Position numbers and translations under genes: made by a program. The notes beneath the pieces were generated by a model that was not told the DNA's origin, searched no databases, and was given only the letters and a program-made list of their open reading frames with translations. Below are positions 10,501 through 19,336 of a stretch of DNA of 64,000 bases, piece after piece. How positions within the stretch are numbered: position 1 is the stretch's first letter; each line of letters begins with the position of its first letter. Origin of the DNA: Hyphomicrobiales bacterium (lineage in GTDB: Bacteria > Pseudomonadota > Alphaproteobacteria > Rhizobiales > Rhizobiaceae). The stretch spans positions 434,001-498,000 of the forward strand of contig UEHQ01000012.1 of assembly GCA_900489925.1 (NCBI GenBank), given 5' to 3'.

Positions 10501-10610
10501 CCAAGATTGATATAGGCAATCACACCGGCAATCGCCGCAAGGACAACCAGGAAGATGATGAGGCTCTGTCGGCGGATCGCCCAGCCCGATAGGTTGAAGC
10601 CCTCGTTCAT
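7521..10610 (-). CDS. RND family efflux pump, inner-membrane transporter subunit
   Basis: 1029 residues, normal for HAE1/AcrB-type RND pumps. First helix IRRQSLIIFLVVLAAIAGVIAYINLGRDEDPEF, porter domains, the central helix bundle (QAVVIVLGVSFLALGVRAGI ... LTLMIDDTMVTVETMMAKLEQG, with the acidic pair expected in the proton relay), then the repeat half with EMLPVMAIIILIVLMFQLQS and GMITRNSVVLIDQI. The C-terminus is Ala/Lys-rich. Its start overlaps the adaptor stop by ATGA. No outer-membrane channel gene is nearby, so the pump probably borrows one. Drug, solvent or metal specificity cannot be told. Confidence 0.95.
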   Translation of the reverse strand: MNEGFNLSGWAIRRQSLIIFLVVLAAIAGVIAYINLGRDEDPEFTFKTMIVSAGWPGGTIEQTTDQITDRLERTLEEVPHLDSLRSVTTAGQSIVYVTLDDSTPPDQVGESWYQARKKVGDMVSTLPAGVRGPFFNDDFGDTFGIIYGFTSDGFSDRDVRDWAYEARNRLLKLDNIGKVQLIGTQDETIYIEFSTERLASLGLSAATVIGTIQAQNAVLPAGLVTSAQDRTILQVSGSLSDETTLRQLNIPTASGFVRLGDIASVVRGTVDPPQPRFRIKGKPAIGIAISMASGGDILQLGQNIDATMQKFEDDLPIGIEVTHVASQPAVVKTAIRGFTTSLAQAVVIVLGVSFLALGVRAGIAVAVSIPLVLALTFLFMDITGIALQRVSLGALIIALTLMIDDTMVTVETMMAKLEQGYERIKAASHAYTSTAFPMLAGTLVTIAGFIPVGFASSSSGEYARSLFLVIGFSLIVSWLVAVLLTPIVGLAVLKSGTATGEKQDGALLRGFKNVLYACMRMRLVVVLATVALFALALVGSTAMKRQFFPASDRPELILQLTLPQSASQEATAAEVSKAEEVLAADEDVADWSFYIGSDPVRFYLSMDLQAPAPSRAQAVVIAKSVGARDALQARLQKALDEKLPDIIVRVSPLEMGPPVGWPVQYRVTGPDIPGVRNVAWQVADAISKVPGVVQPNLDWNEPVRKIVIKVDQDRARLVGLNSSVIAQTLFATASGVPITQVRDSIYLINVVARSTAEERVDISTIRSLQIPVGPNHTVPLSSIATIDYQTTQPVIWRRDGSTTITVQADTAEGVLAAGVVEAAASKIDEVRKANPRYHIEVGGAVEGAEEGLASVVEMLPVMAIIILIVLMFQLQSVQRLLLVISVVPLGLIGVVLIMLITNTPVGFIAVLGMIALIGMITRNSVVLIDQIDIAIEEKGRTWQSVIDATAHRLRPVFLTAGSTVLGMLPIIRDPFWSPLAFTVIGGLVVAAALTLIFLPVLYVLWFRIPADAEPEKAKADAAEPAAAKA

Positions 10611-11704
10611 TCGGCGCTTCCTTCAAGCAGGCGGACTGGCATGCCCGGGCGAAGCTGCTGCACCCCGGCGACAACGACGTTGTCTCCGGTCGACAGACCT
10701 TTGGTCACGAGGAAATCCTTCGTATCGAACCGATGCACCTCGACCGGCACGAGCTTGGTCGTCTTGCTGGCAGCATCGACGACCCACACGGCACTGCGAT
10801 CACCCTGATTAAACAACGCCGTGGTCGGCAGCCGTGCTGCCGGCTCTCCGGATAGCCGTATCGTGCCGCGCACGGCGCTGCCGAAACGGAATTCGTCGGG
10901 CGCCGTGTCGAGTCCGACGCGCACCGTGAAGTTGCGCGTTATCGGGTCGGCTGTCGGCGAGATTTCGCGAACCGACCCCGTCGCCTTCACGTTGGGATTG
11001 CTGAGAAGCTGCACTTCAACACGCGCCTCACCACCGGTGCTCTGGATCGTTGCCTCCGGCACCTGGAAGACGGCATCACGTGTTCCGAGCTGCGCCACGC
11101 GCACCACCATCTGCCCGCCGCCAACCACCTGCCCAACCTCGCCCCCAACGGCGGTGACAACGCCGGGAGCGTTTGCCTTCAGCACGCGATTGTCGAGATT
11201 GGTCTGGGCGATCCGCAGAGCAGCCTGGGCGGCATCAACGCCGGCCTGCGCGGTGCTCGCCTGCGCGATTGCGGCGTCGAAAGCCTGGCGGGTCGAGGTG
11301 CGCGGATAGAGCTGCTGTTGCCGCGCCCGCTCGGTCTCGGCGTTCTGGGACTGGGCCTGCGCAGCAAACAGATTCGCTTCGGCCTTGCGCATGGCATCCT
11401 GCGCATCCTCCGTATCGAGGCGAGCCAGTACTGTACCGGCCTCGACGAGGTCACCCACCTCGACATCGCGCTCCCTGATCTCCCCGCCCTGCCGGAAGCT
11501 GAAGCTGGTCTCCGTTCGCGGCCGGATTTCCCCCACCAGCGATCCGTAGGTATCCTCAGGATTGAACGAAACGGCGACGGTCTTGACCGGCCGCGGCGGG
11601 CGCTCCCCCGCCTCGTCCTCTCGTTGGCACCCGGCAAGGACAAAGGCGGCCAGAACAGCGGCGGACATTGCATGGGATTTTGATGCAGCAAGGCGTATTT
11701 TCAT
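10607..11704 (-). CDS. RND pump periplasmic adaptor (HlyD/MFP), lipoprotein
   Basis: About 365 residues. The chosen ATG (11702-11704) has GGGGGA seven bases upstream and yields a lipoprotein signal ending LAAFVLAGC; the frame open further upstream lacks a ribosome site. Membrane-fusion features follow: lipoyl half-motifs around SFRQGGEIRERDVEVGDLVE and LKANAPGVVTAVGGEVGQVV, an alpha-helical hairpin between them (AEANLFAAQAQSQNAETERARQQQ), a beta-barrel, and a C-terminal proximal domain. First gene of a two-gene operon with the RND transporter. Confidence 0.93.
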   Translation of the reverse strand: MKIRLAASKSHAMSAAVLAAFVLAGCQREDEAGERPPRPVKTVAVSFNPEDTYGSLVGEIRPRTETSFSFRQGGEIRERDVEVGDLVEAGTVLARLDTEDAQDAMRKAEANLFAAQAQSQNAETERARQQQLYPRTSTRQAFDAAIAQASTAQAGVDAAQAALRIAQTNLDNRVLKANAPGVVTAVGGEVGQVVGGGQMVVRVAQLGTRDAVFQVPEATIQSTGGEARVEVQLLSNPNVKATGSVREISPTADPITRNFTVRVGLDTAPDEFRFGSAVRGTIRLSGEPAARLPTTALFNQGDRSAVWVVDAASKTTKLVPVEVHRFDTKDFLVTKGLSTGDNVVVAGVQQLRPGMPVRLLEGSAE

Positions 11705-12410
11705 GGATGATCCCCCGAATGCTCTACCGGCTCGACGACACGATGTTCCGCATAGCGAGCTGCGGAAATGAAATATGATCAATTGGATAAGAGGATAGCT
11801 CGGCACTTAGCGGGTCTTCGCGCCCCAATCCGACGACAGCCAGAGCCGGAGCCACCGATCGCCTCACGGCCGATCCCCTCGCGAAAACAGGCGTACCGAA
11901 CGCCCCAATCGGGACAATCGCATTGGCATAACGGCGCGGAAACAAAGCACACCCGCCGTCCATCAATCCACGCCTCCCGGCAATCGACGCGAACGTTCGC
12001 AGTCCTGAATAGGAACCCAAATGCAGATGCTCCCTTAAACACTCAGATCAGCGTACGCCGTCCCGGGAACCCGAAGGCGTCCTTCAGGAACTATAAGGCG
12101 GTTCAAGAAGGGAAGTGATCAGCATAGAATCCCGCAAACAGGCCTGCCGTCCAGATTTAGCTATCTATTGTTTAAGTGATATGTGTCCGGATGGGATCAA
12201 GACATTCAGATTTTGTCTCCCGCCTGCAACGCAATGCTAAATACCTCCAGCAGCACTGGAATTCATCTTCCGCACCCACCGAAGATAGCTTAGAACTGCA
12301 GCGTGCTTCGCCCAAGTCCTGCAACCCGGGTGAGCGATCCGAACCGACTGTCTGCGAGATGTCTTGCCGATCACCGATTTGAAGAGCTTGCCAGGGAAAT
12401 AAGCCAAGCC
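11705..12410. other. Divergent intergenic region without a convincing gene
   Basis: Lies between the divergent adaptor and hydrolase genes. Several short frames are open on both strands (for example about 11770-12118 on + and 11724-12020 on -), but they are Arg/Pro/Ser-rich, mirror each other and have no clear ribosome sites. It must hold the promoters of both units and contains one copy of the dispersed short repeat (12115-12132). Confidence 0.4.
12115..12132 (+). repeat. Dispersed short repeat, copy 1 (partial)
   Basis: GTGATCAGCATAGAATCC, matching 16-17 of 18 bases of two further intergenic copies at 13817 and 21564. Upstream of the lipoprotein hydrolase. Confidence 0.45.
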
Positions 12411-13574
12411 ATGTCCTCAATACGATTATCGGTCATTATGATCGTGCTGCTGGCTCTGGTCGGCTGTGGTGGGCCTCGTGCCGTGCTCGGCCTGCCGTCG
12501 GCGCCACAAACGTCATCCGCCTCGACAGCGCAACCGCGAGCAACCGTCCCAATCTATGTTGCCACCACGCGCGCTCGATCCGGCAATCTTTCGCTGCCAT
12601 ATTCGGCTGAGCGCTCCAATACGCTGAACTTCGCAAAACTCGACATCGGTATTCCGCAAAACCACGTCGCTGGACGCGTGGAGAAAAGCGGGCGCGTGCC
12701 CGACCCTACTCGGCATTTTTCCGCGCGGACCTACCAACCGATCGCGAAACGACAAGAGTTCATTCGGCAATTGAATGCGGCGCTGGCCCAGCGCGCACCC
12801 GAAGATCGCGAGATTTTCATCTTCGTACACGGATACAACAACAACTTCGCCGACAGCGTCTTCCGCAATGCCCAGATCGTCTATGATTACAACGTCAAGT
12901 CTGTCGCTCTGCACTATGCGTGGCCCTCGGGAGCATCGATCCCGCTTTACGTTTTCGACCGCGACAGCGCGCTTGTCGGCCGCCGCGGGCTTGCCGAGAC
13001 GATCGAAATCGCCGCAGAGACCAACGCGAAGAGAATTGTCGTGGTCGGTCACTCGATGGGTGCCTATGTCGTCACCGAAGCCTTGCGCGATCTGGCTCTC
13101 CGGGGTCGCACCAGCACGCTGAGGCGCCTGGGCGGAGTGGTTCTGGCCGCCCCCGACATCGACGTGGACGTGTTCTTGAGCCAACTCGACGATATCGGCG
13201 ATATCCCGCGACCATTCACGATTCTCGTTTCGCGGCGCGATCGTGCGTTGGGGATATCCGGGCGGTTGGCGGGCGGCCATCCCCGCGTCGGTAGCGGCTC
13301 TGACGTGGCTATCCTGCAAAAAAGGGATATCGCCGTTATCGATGTATCCGACATCGATGGTGGCCGGCATAACGTCTTTGCCAGTTCACCGACCTTGATG
13401 GAGGTGGTGAATAACGACGCCCTGGTGCGCAGTGTGCTCCGTGAGGATCAGGGACCCGCTGGCCAGACGATGCTCGCGGACGGCGCATCCGTCATCGAAG
13501 GCGCCGCATCCCTGGTGATTTTCCTCCCCAGCCGTATTCTGGGTGGGCTTGCTCAGGCTGCCGCCGGGCAATAG
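12411..13574 (+). CDS. Lipoprotein alpha/beta hydrolase, DUF900 family
   Basis: About 387 residues from the ATG at 12411, which gives a lipoprotein signal ending LLALVGC with the lipid-attachment Cys at residue 19; the longer open frame upstream is not protein-like. The hydrolase core shows PIYVATTRAR, EIFIFVHGYNNNFADSVFR, AWPSGASIPLYVFDRDSA, the nucleophile elbow VVGHSMGAYVV (Ser about residue 215), a following AAPDIDVDVF acid loop and a His in the DIDGGRHNVF region. DUF900 enzymes are of unknown substrate, possibly esterases or lipases at the envelope. It stands alone. Confidence 0.88.
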   Translation: MSSIRLSVIMIVLLALVGCGGPRAVLGLPSAPQTSSASTAQPRATVPIYVATTRARSGNLSLPYSAERSNTLNFAKLDIGIPQNHVAGRVEKSGRVPDPTRHFSARTYQPIAKRQEFIRQLNAALAQRAPEDREIFIFVHGYNNNFADSVFRNAQIVYDYNVKSVALHYAWPSGASIPLYVFDRDSALVGRRGLAETIEIAAETNAKRIVVVGHSMGAYVVTEALRDLALRGRTSTLRRLGGVVLAAPDIDVDVFLSQLDDIGDIPRPFTILVSRRDRALGISGRLAGGHPRVGSGSDVAILQKRDIAVIDVSDIDGGRHNVFASSPTLMEVVNNDALVRSVLREDQGPAGQTMLADGASVIEGAASLVIFLPSRILGGLAQAAAGQ

Positions 13575-14195
13575 GACAAATGCTCACGCTGGCACTTCCA
13601 TCACCGCGCCCGAAGGCTCAGTACACTTAGCAGGTAGACGGCGACGAAGTAGCAAAGCATCCTCAGCGCGCTTGTCCGGCCGTTGCTATGGTGTAAAGCC
13701 GGCGGACTAGTCAGCCGCGGCAATTGCGAGATCGTCAATACCATCCCCAACCCCGCCGCCGCGCCGAAGCAGGTATTACTCAGCCTAGCAACACCCTGCA
13801 TCGCCCTCGGCCGGCTGTGATCGGCATTGAATCCAGAAATTATGCTTCAAGTCCTACATACCGCCGCCGTGCGATGGATTTCGGCATAGCGTCTTGACCT
13901 GCATGAAAAACGGCGAAATCAATCTGGGGGTGGATCCTGCGAGGGAGAAATCCAGCCTGCAGCAAGAGGAGCGCCAAATCCGTTTGGCTCGATGCGCGTG
14001 GATTGTGCGGCAGTGGTTTACCATGCGTGCGTTGCGAAGAGGCGCGTGGCGCGATGCGATGGTGGAGGTGAATGAGCATATGAAATGCCTAGTCGCCACA
14101 GCCAGCCGGCTGACGCTCAGGTCCGACCGATCTTTTCCTCGGCGCTATCGTCTCAAGGCAGCGTCGCAGGTTGTGGGCGAATGGATGGCCAGCTC
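13575..14195. other. Intergenic region, no convincing gene
   Basis: Contains open frames of 80-100 codons on both strands (about 13894-14199 + and 13840-14079 -) that overlap each other; neither resembles a known family or has a good ribosome site. A copy of the dispersed repeat sits at 13817-13840. Read backwards through the repeat, the sequence encodes ...GLEA-stop-FLDSMPIT, similar to the frame at the third copy, which suggests both are remnants of one small coding or repeat element. Confidence 0.35.
13817..13840 (+). repeat. Dispersed short repeat, copy 2
   Basis: GTGATCGGCATTGAATCCAG plus AAAT; differs at one position (T for A) from copy 3 over the first 20 bases. Intergenic, upstream of the beta-helix protein gene. 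Confidence 0.5.
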
Positions 14196-15920
14196 ATGAA
14201 TGAGAAAATCCCGCAATCTCAACCCGCCATTCCCGTTGCGCCCAGCCTTGCCGAGTTTCACCCGCTCAGTGCGGCCGAGGCAAAGGTGGTTGCGCATCTG
14301 CAATTGGGGGACTTCGACAGGTTGGGCGACGGCTTGCGTCCGGAGACGAACGACGCGGAGCGGACGGTGCGCGCCGAACTGCTGCGGTATCTCATTCTCC
14401 GCGAAGACGGCTACCGGCTACATGAAAAGGGGTTGAGGCTGAGCGGCGCCTGGGTTTCCGGCATTCTCGACCTCGAGGGATGCCGGATTCCTCGCGACAT
14501 CGGCCTCAAGGACTGCCACTTCGAGTCTCCGCCCGTCTTGCGCTCCGCTGTCATTGACAACCTCTTCCTGGATGGCTCGGCCTTACCAGGACTGCAGGCC
14601 GACAGGCTGGAGGCCCGCGGATGCCTTTCGCTGCGTGGCGCCACCGTCACCGGTGAAATCCGCCTCTCGGGCGCCCGCAGCGGCGGCAACATCGAGGCGG
14701 ACGGCGCTTCCATCAGTTGGCCCAGTGGGATCGTCATCGAGGCGGATGGATTGGAGGCCCGCGGCGGCATCCTGCTGCGCGGTGCGGACATCAAGGGCGG
14801 CATCAATCTCTCGGGCGCTCGTCTCGGCGGCGATGTCAATGCTGTCGGCGCGCGGATCGAGCGACCCGGCGAGGTCGCGTTGAACGGCGACGCAGTCGTC
14901 GCAGGCGGCGATCTGGCGCTGCGTGGCGCAACGATCATCGGCGAGGCGCGCTTTCTCGGTGCCCGTTTCGGCGGTGACGTCGACTGCACCGCCGCCTCGC
15001 TGTCGCAGCCGGGCGGCAATGCGCTGCGGCTCAACCGCACTACCATCGATGGCGCCTTTTTCCTGCGCCAGAATGCGTCGGTCATCGGAACTCTCGACCT
15101 AACAGCCACGACGATCGGCGCCATAGACGACGAACAGGCAAGCTGGCCGCAAACCGGCGATCTGCTCCTGAACCGCTGCCGATACGGCGCCTTCATCGGA
15201 GGCCCGGTCGATGCCGACAGCCGCCTCGACTGGCTATCGCGCCAGACGCCCGATCGCTGGAAGGCGGATTTCTGGCCGCAGCCCTACGAGCATCTCGCGA
15301 CGGTGCTGCGGGAAATGGGCCACGATGAGGACGCGCGAGCGGTGCTGATCACCAAGGAACGGCTACAGCGACGCGCGCGACGCGGTCGAGCCAAGAACCC
15401 GGCGCTGCGGGCAACGCTTGCGGCCAGCGACGCGATCCTTGCAGTTACGCTTCGCTATGGCCGCCAGCCGCTTTTGGCGCTGGTGTGGATGATGGTCTTC
15501 TGGGCGGTAGGTACGGCCGTTTTCGCCATCGCCTACAACACCGGTGCGATGAAGCCGAACAGCCCCGTCGTGCTGCGTTCGCCAGAGTGGACGATGTGCG
15601 ATTTACCCCGCACGGAAAGCCGCTTCATGCCGACGAGCGGTCAGGACCTGGCAGGGCGCGCCGAGGTCGGGCAGAACCAGCTCACCTGCTTCCGCAATCA
15701 GCCCGAAGCTGCGAGCTACCCCGAGTTCAACGCCTTCATGTACTCGCTGGATGTCCTGCTACCGGTGGCGTCGATCGGACAGAAGGAATACTGGCGGCCG
15801 GACTCACTCAAGCCCAACGGCACCTTCACCCTGAAATACTATTTCCTGCAATCGATCATCGGCTGGGCACTGAGCCTTTTGGCGGTGGCAGGGTTCTCCG
15901 GGCTGGTGAAATCTCAATAA
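14196..15920 (+). CDS. Membrane-anchored beta-helix (polymer-forming-like) repeat protein
   Basis: About 574 residues, no enzyme motif. After a leader region (LSAAEAKVVAHLQLGDFDRLGDG) come at least four imperfect repeats of about 43 residues, each with LxARGxLxLRGAxIxGxIxLSGARxGGDVxxxGA, as expected for a right-handed beta-helix related to pentapeptide/bactofilin-like folds. Then a basic stretch (LQRRARRGRAKNPALR) and two membrane helices (LLALVWMMVFWAVGTAVFAIAY; SIIGWALSLLAVAGFSGLV) flanking a region with four Cys. ATGs at 14181 and 14196 are both possible starts; neither has a strong ribosome site. No operon partner. Confidence 0.75.
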   Translation: MNEKIPQSQPAIPVAPSLAEFHPLSAAEAKVVAHLQLGDFDRLGDGLRPETNDAERTVRAELLRYLILREDGYRLHEKGLRLSGAWVSGILDLEGCRIPRDIGLKDCHFESPPVLRSAVIDNLFLDGSALPGLQADRLEARGCLSLRGATVTGEIRLSGARSGGNIEADGASISWPSGIVIEADGLEARGGILLRGADIKGGINLSGARLGGDVNAVGARIERPGEVALNGDAVVAGGDLALRGATIIGEARFLGARFGGDVDCTAASLSQPGGNALRLNRTTIDGAFFLRQNASVIGTLDLTATTIGAIDDEQASWPQTGDLLLNRCRYGAFIGGPVDADSRLDWLSRQTPDRWKADFWPQPYEHLATVLREMGHDEDARAVLITKERLQRRARRGRAKNPALRATLAASDAILAVTLRYGRQPLLALVWMMVFWAVGTAVFAIAYNTGAMKPNSPVVLRSPEWTMCDLPRTESRFMPTSGQDLAGRAEVGQNQLTCFRNQPEAASYPEFNAFMYSLDVLLPVASIGQKEYWRPDSLKPNGTFTLKYYFLQSIIGWALSLLAVAGFSGLVKSQ

Positions 15921-15927
15921 CACACAA

Positions 15928-15947
15928 CGCCGCCTTATGCGGCGGCG
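15928..15947. terminator. GC-rich hairpin between convergent genes
   Basis: CGCCGCC, six-base loop, GGCGGCG; seven base pairs, eight bases past the beta-helix protein stop and ahead of the convergent SLC13 gene end. No clear T-run, so efficiency is uncertain. Confidence 0.45.
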
Positions 15948-16061
15948 CGCGATTGCCCTTATTCATCAAGAAGGCGTTGCGCCTGATCTCAGACTGACCG
16001 CCAAGAGCGGTGCGATCGCACGCTTGGGCGTATGCAAACCGCCCGGAAGCGGTCTGCAATC

Positions 16062-17897
16062 TCAGAAGCGCCAGATCAACGGTACCAAAAATACCGAGAC
16101 AACGAAGAACCAGAGCAACAACGGCAGGCCGAGCTTCCAGTAGTCGCTGAAGGCGTAGCCGCCCGGTCCCATGACCATCAGGTTTGTCGGGGTCGCAATC
16201 GGTGTCAGGAACGCGGCTGCGGCAGCCACCGCCGTGCTCATCAGCACGGGGCGCGGCGAGATCCCCATCGCCGTCGCCGCTGCGACGCCGATCGGAATGA
16301 CGATCAACGCCGTCGCGGTGTTGCTGATGAGCTGCCCCATGATAGCGGTCAGCACGAAGAGACCGGCGAGCAAGGCAATAGGACCGGCATCGCCGACGAA
16401 ATTGACGAGGTGTTCGGCCATCAGCTTTGCCGCCCCGGTCTGCACCATCGCCGTCGACAGCGGCATCATCGCACCGACAAGGATCACGGTCGTCCAGCCG
16501 ACCGCGCGATAGGCCTGTTCGACGCTCATGATCCCCGACAGGATAATCGCCCCGGCAGCGAGAAGACCCGCCACGGCAGGCGGGACAACGCCGGTTGCGA
16601 GAAGCAGAACCATGGCGAGCAGGATGACGATCGCCTGGCGTGCTCCGGGCCCGAGGGGCACCGCCTGCCGGCGCACGAGCTCCGGCGAATTGACCACCAG
16701 AACATCAGGATCGTCGAGGTGAATATCGAGTGCCTTCCAGGTCCCCTGCAACAGCATCGTGTCGCCGGCCTGGAGGACGATGCCGCCCTTGTCCTTGGTC
16801 GCGTTGGCGGCCGCAATCTCGGCGCTCGCGCGCTGTACAGCGAGGATGATCAGGTCGCCGCTTTCGGTGACCATGCCGGGGAAAACGCTCTGGCCGATCA
16901 GACCGGAGCGCGGCGGGATGACCACTTCGGCAAGGCCCGAACTACGGTTGAACAAGGTGCCTTCACCCTGACCATCGGTCTGCTCGTCACGGAAGGCCAG
17001 GTGCATGCGGGTCGCGAAGGCCGCGGCCGTCTCGGCATCTCCCCGTACCAGAAAGTGATCCCCCTCGCCGACATTGGGACGGCGGAGCGGCCCGGCCGTT
17101 TCCCCTTCCTGGATTGCAACGAGTTGCAGCCCCGGATGTGTCGAGAGATCGACGGCCGACGCGGCAGTGCCAACAAACGGTGAGCTCGCACGCACGCGCA
17201 ACTGATAGATGCCGCTGGCAAGCCCATATTGCTCGACCAGCGTTTTTGCGTGGCGGCTGAAATCGGCCGGCATCGTCGCGCCGTTGCGCTCCGGCAGAAG
17301 CTGTTTTCCAAACAACACGATGATCGCCATCGTCCCGGCCAGCAGCGGCACGCCGACCAGGGCAAACTCGAAGAAGCCAAAGCCACCGACGCCCGCATCC
17401 TGGCCAGCCTCGGACACAAGGACATTCACCGGAGTGCCCGTCAATGCCAGCATCGAGCCCGCATGCGCGGCAAACACAAGCGGCATGAGCAGCTGCGACG
17501 AATTCCGCTTGAGACGGACGGCGATGACCACAAGCACGGGCAGAAGGGCCGCAACAGCGCCATTGACACTGATCAGCGCGGTGAGCAGCGACACCAGTAC
17601 CATCGTCAGGATCAGAAGACGGGCCCGGCTCTCCTCACCCGCGCCACGGATCAAAAGCTGTCCAGCCCAGGCGGTAACGCCGGTGACCTCCAACCCTGAG
17701 CTGACGACGAAAAGCGAGGCAATGAAGATCACCGCGGGGTCGCCAAAGCCGCCGAGTGCCTGGCCGATTGTCAGAACGCCGCTTGCCCATAGCGCCAGCG
17801 CAGTCAGCATGGCCACGAAGACGACCGGCAGCTTGTTCCACACGAACAGAACGACGGCAACCGCAATGATGGTGGCTGTGTATGCTATAGGGCTCAA
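16062..17897 (-). CDS. SLC13/DASS family anion permease with two RCK/TrkA-C domains
   Basis: 611 residues. Membrane half one includes SGLEVTGVTAWAGQLLIRGA and the substrate/sodium loop LALTGTPVNVLVSEAG; two TrkA-C-type cytosolic domains lie in the middle (about residues 210-375); half two has LISNTATALIVIPIGVAAAT and FLTPIATPTNLMVMGPGGYA, the SNT-like motifs of this superfamily. The domain layout is that of bacterial sulfate, thiosulfate or dicarboxylate carriers; the substrate is not decided by sequence. Start codon is TTG (17895-17897) with AAGGAG eight bases upstream. Confidence 0.9.
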   Translation of the reverse strand: MSPIAYTATIIAVAVVLFVWNKLPVVFVAMLTALALWASGVLTIGQALGGFGDPAVIFIASLFVVSSGLEVTGVTAWAGQLLIRGAGEESRARLLILTMVLVSLLTALISVNGAVAALLPVLVVIAVRLKRNSSQLLMPLVFAAHAGSMLALTGTPVNVLVSEAGQDAGVGGFGFFEFALVGVPLLAGTMAIIVLFGKQLLPERNGATMPADFSRHAKTLVEQYGLASGIYQLRVRASSPFVGTAASAVDLSTHPGLQLVAIQEGETAGPLRRPNVGEGDHFLVRGDAETAAAFATRMHLAFRDEQTDGQGEGTLFNRSSGLAEVVIPPRSGLIGQSVFPGMVTESGDLIILAVQRASAEIAAANATKDKGGIVLQAGDTMLLQGTWKALDIHLDDPDVLVVNSPELVRRQAVPLGPGARQAIVILLAMVLLLATGVVPPAVAGLLAAGAIILSGIMSVEQAYRAVGWTTVILVGAMMPLSTAMVQTGAAKLMAEHLVNFVGDAGPIALLAGLFVLTAIMGQLISNTATALIVIPIGVAAATAMGISPRPVLMSTAVAAAAAFLTPIATPTNLMVMGPGGYAFSDYWKLGLPLLLWFFVVSVFLVPLIWRF

Positions 17898-18088
17898 TCG
17901 CGCCGCTCCTTATTTGGCCCGCTCGAGCCCTTTCAAAACCACCGGCCAACGCGCCGGCCAGCGCCGCCGCGTTCACCCCCGCAATGAAATTTCCGCGTCG
18001 TTGACCCGGCGCCCCAGGCGGGGCGTTTTGATATCGCTCGTCCAACCCGATCTCGACGGCTACTGCCGCGAAAGCGAGAGCGGGGGTG

Positions 18089-19300
18089 TCAGTCCTCCAG
18101 CGTTGCCATCAGCACGCCGATCCTGCAGCCCTTCTCGTACTCCTTCAGGTTCACATATTCCTTGATCGTGTGGATCTCGGCCTGGCCTGCACCGATGGTG
18201 ATGGTGGGAACGCCGTGTTTGTCGAGCCAGTTTGCATCCAGCCCACCATTGGAAAAGACGTAGACGGGCTCGATATCGAGGGTTTTCAGCGCCTTGGTGG
18301 CGCGTTTGACAACCGGTGTATCCTTGCCGAGTTCGAACGGCGGATAGGACGCGACCTGGCTGAATTTCACCTCTGCCGTGTCGCCATTGTCAGCCGTCAC
18401 CTCGGCCTGGGCCTTGGCGAAGGCCTCCTTGTATCCATTGGCAATCTTGGTGGCGAAGACGGATTCCGGGCTGCGCGCCTCGCCCTTGAGATAGGCGTAG
18501 TCGGTCACGACGTTGGTGGCGTCGCCTGCCGGCTTGTTGTCCTTTCCGCCGAAGATGCCGACATTGCTGGTGCCACGACCGTCCGGCTTGACGACCTTGC
18601 CGAACCAGCCGGCCCGGCGCGCTTCGGCCAGGGCCATTGCGCCGACCATCGTGGCCGAGATGCCCTTCTCAGGTGCCACGCCGGCGTGCGATGCGCGGCC
18701 GGTGATCTCGACTTCCCAGTTCTCCTGGCCAACGGCACCGATAATCAGGTCCGATGCCATCTGCCCGTCAACGTTGATGCACATGGCTGCGCCGCCGAGA
18801 TCAGCAGGATTGAGCTCGCGGGCGCCGTGCAGGCCGCTTTCCTCGCGCACGGTAAACAGCAGAGTGATCGGCGGATGCGGCAACTTGTTCTTGATCAGCG
18901 TCTCCGCAACGACGACCAGAAGGGCAACACCTGTGCGCGCATCGCCGCCAAGTGCCGTCGTGCCATCCGATACGATACGGTCACCCTCGCGCCGCGGCTT
19001 GGCACCGGCGCAGAGCGGCACTGTGTCGAGATGCGTCGAGAAAAGCAGCCTCGGTCCAGGCCGCGTTCCTGGGATATCCACGATCAGGTTGCCCGTTTCC
19101 GTCGGCAGCGGAATGCGCTTGTTGACGTCGTCAAAGCGAATAGCGGACTCCGGCACGCCGATTTTCTTCAGGGCATCGACGACGGCAAGACCGATGTTCT
19201 TCTCCTGCCCGGTAATACCTTCCACCGAGAGGAAGCGCATGAGATGTTCTTCCGCCGCAGCGACGTCGAGAGGAATTGAGGTGTTGCTCATGTTATCCAT
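18089..19300 (-). CDS. M20 family metallopeptidase, peptidase T-like
   Basis: 403 residues. Zinc and catalytic residues are recognisable: LLFSTHLDTVPLC (His, Asp), ALGGDARTGVALL (bridging Asp), TVREESGLHGA (catalytic Glu pair), INVDGQMASDLIIG, and GRASHAGVAPEKGISA in the dimerisation lid. Likely a cytoplasmic tripeptidase or acyl-amino acid hydrolase. It follows the AbgT transporter by 36 bases on the same strand, so it probably hydrolyses the imported compound. The ATG at 19289-19291 (MSNTSIP) is an alternative start. Confidence 0.9.
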   Translation of the reverse strand: MDNMSNTSIPLDVAAAEEHLMRFLSVEGITGQEKNIGLAVVDALKKIGVPESAIRFDDVNKRIPLPTETGNLIVDIPGTRPGPRLLFSTHLDTVPLCAGAKPRREGDRIVSDGTTALGGDARTGVALLVVVAETLIKNKLPHPPITLLFTVREESGLHGARELNPADLGGAAMCINVDGQMASDLIIGAVGQENWEVEITGRASHAGVAPEKGISATMVGAMALAEARRAGWFGKVVKPDGRGTSNVGIFGGKDNKPAGDATNVVTDYAYLKGEARSPESVFATKIANGYKEAFAKAQAEVTADNGDTAEVKFSQVASYPPFELGKDTPVVKRATKALKTLDIEPVYVFSNGGLDANWLDKHGVPTITIGAGQAEIHTIKEYVNLKEYEKGCRIGVLMATLED

Positions 19301-19336
19301 CCGATTGTTTGCATCTTGTTTCGTTCAGGGCTGTAG

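Noticed and set aside
13840..14199. Overlapping 80-100 codon frames on both strands
   Set aside because: No ribosome site or family resemblance; they shadow each other in an intergenic region.
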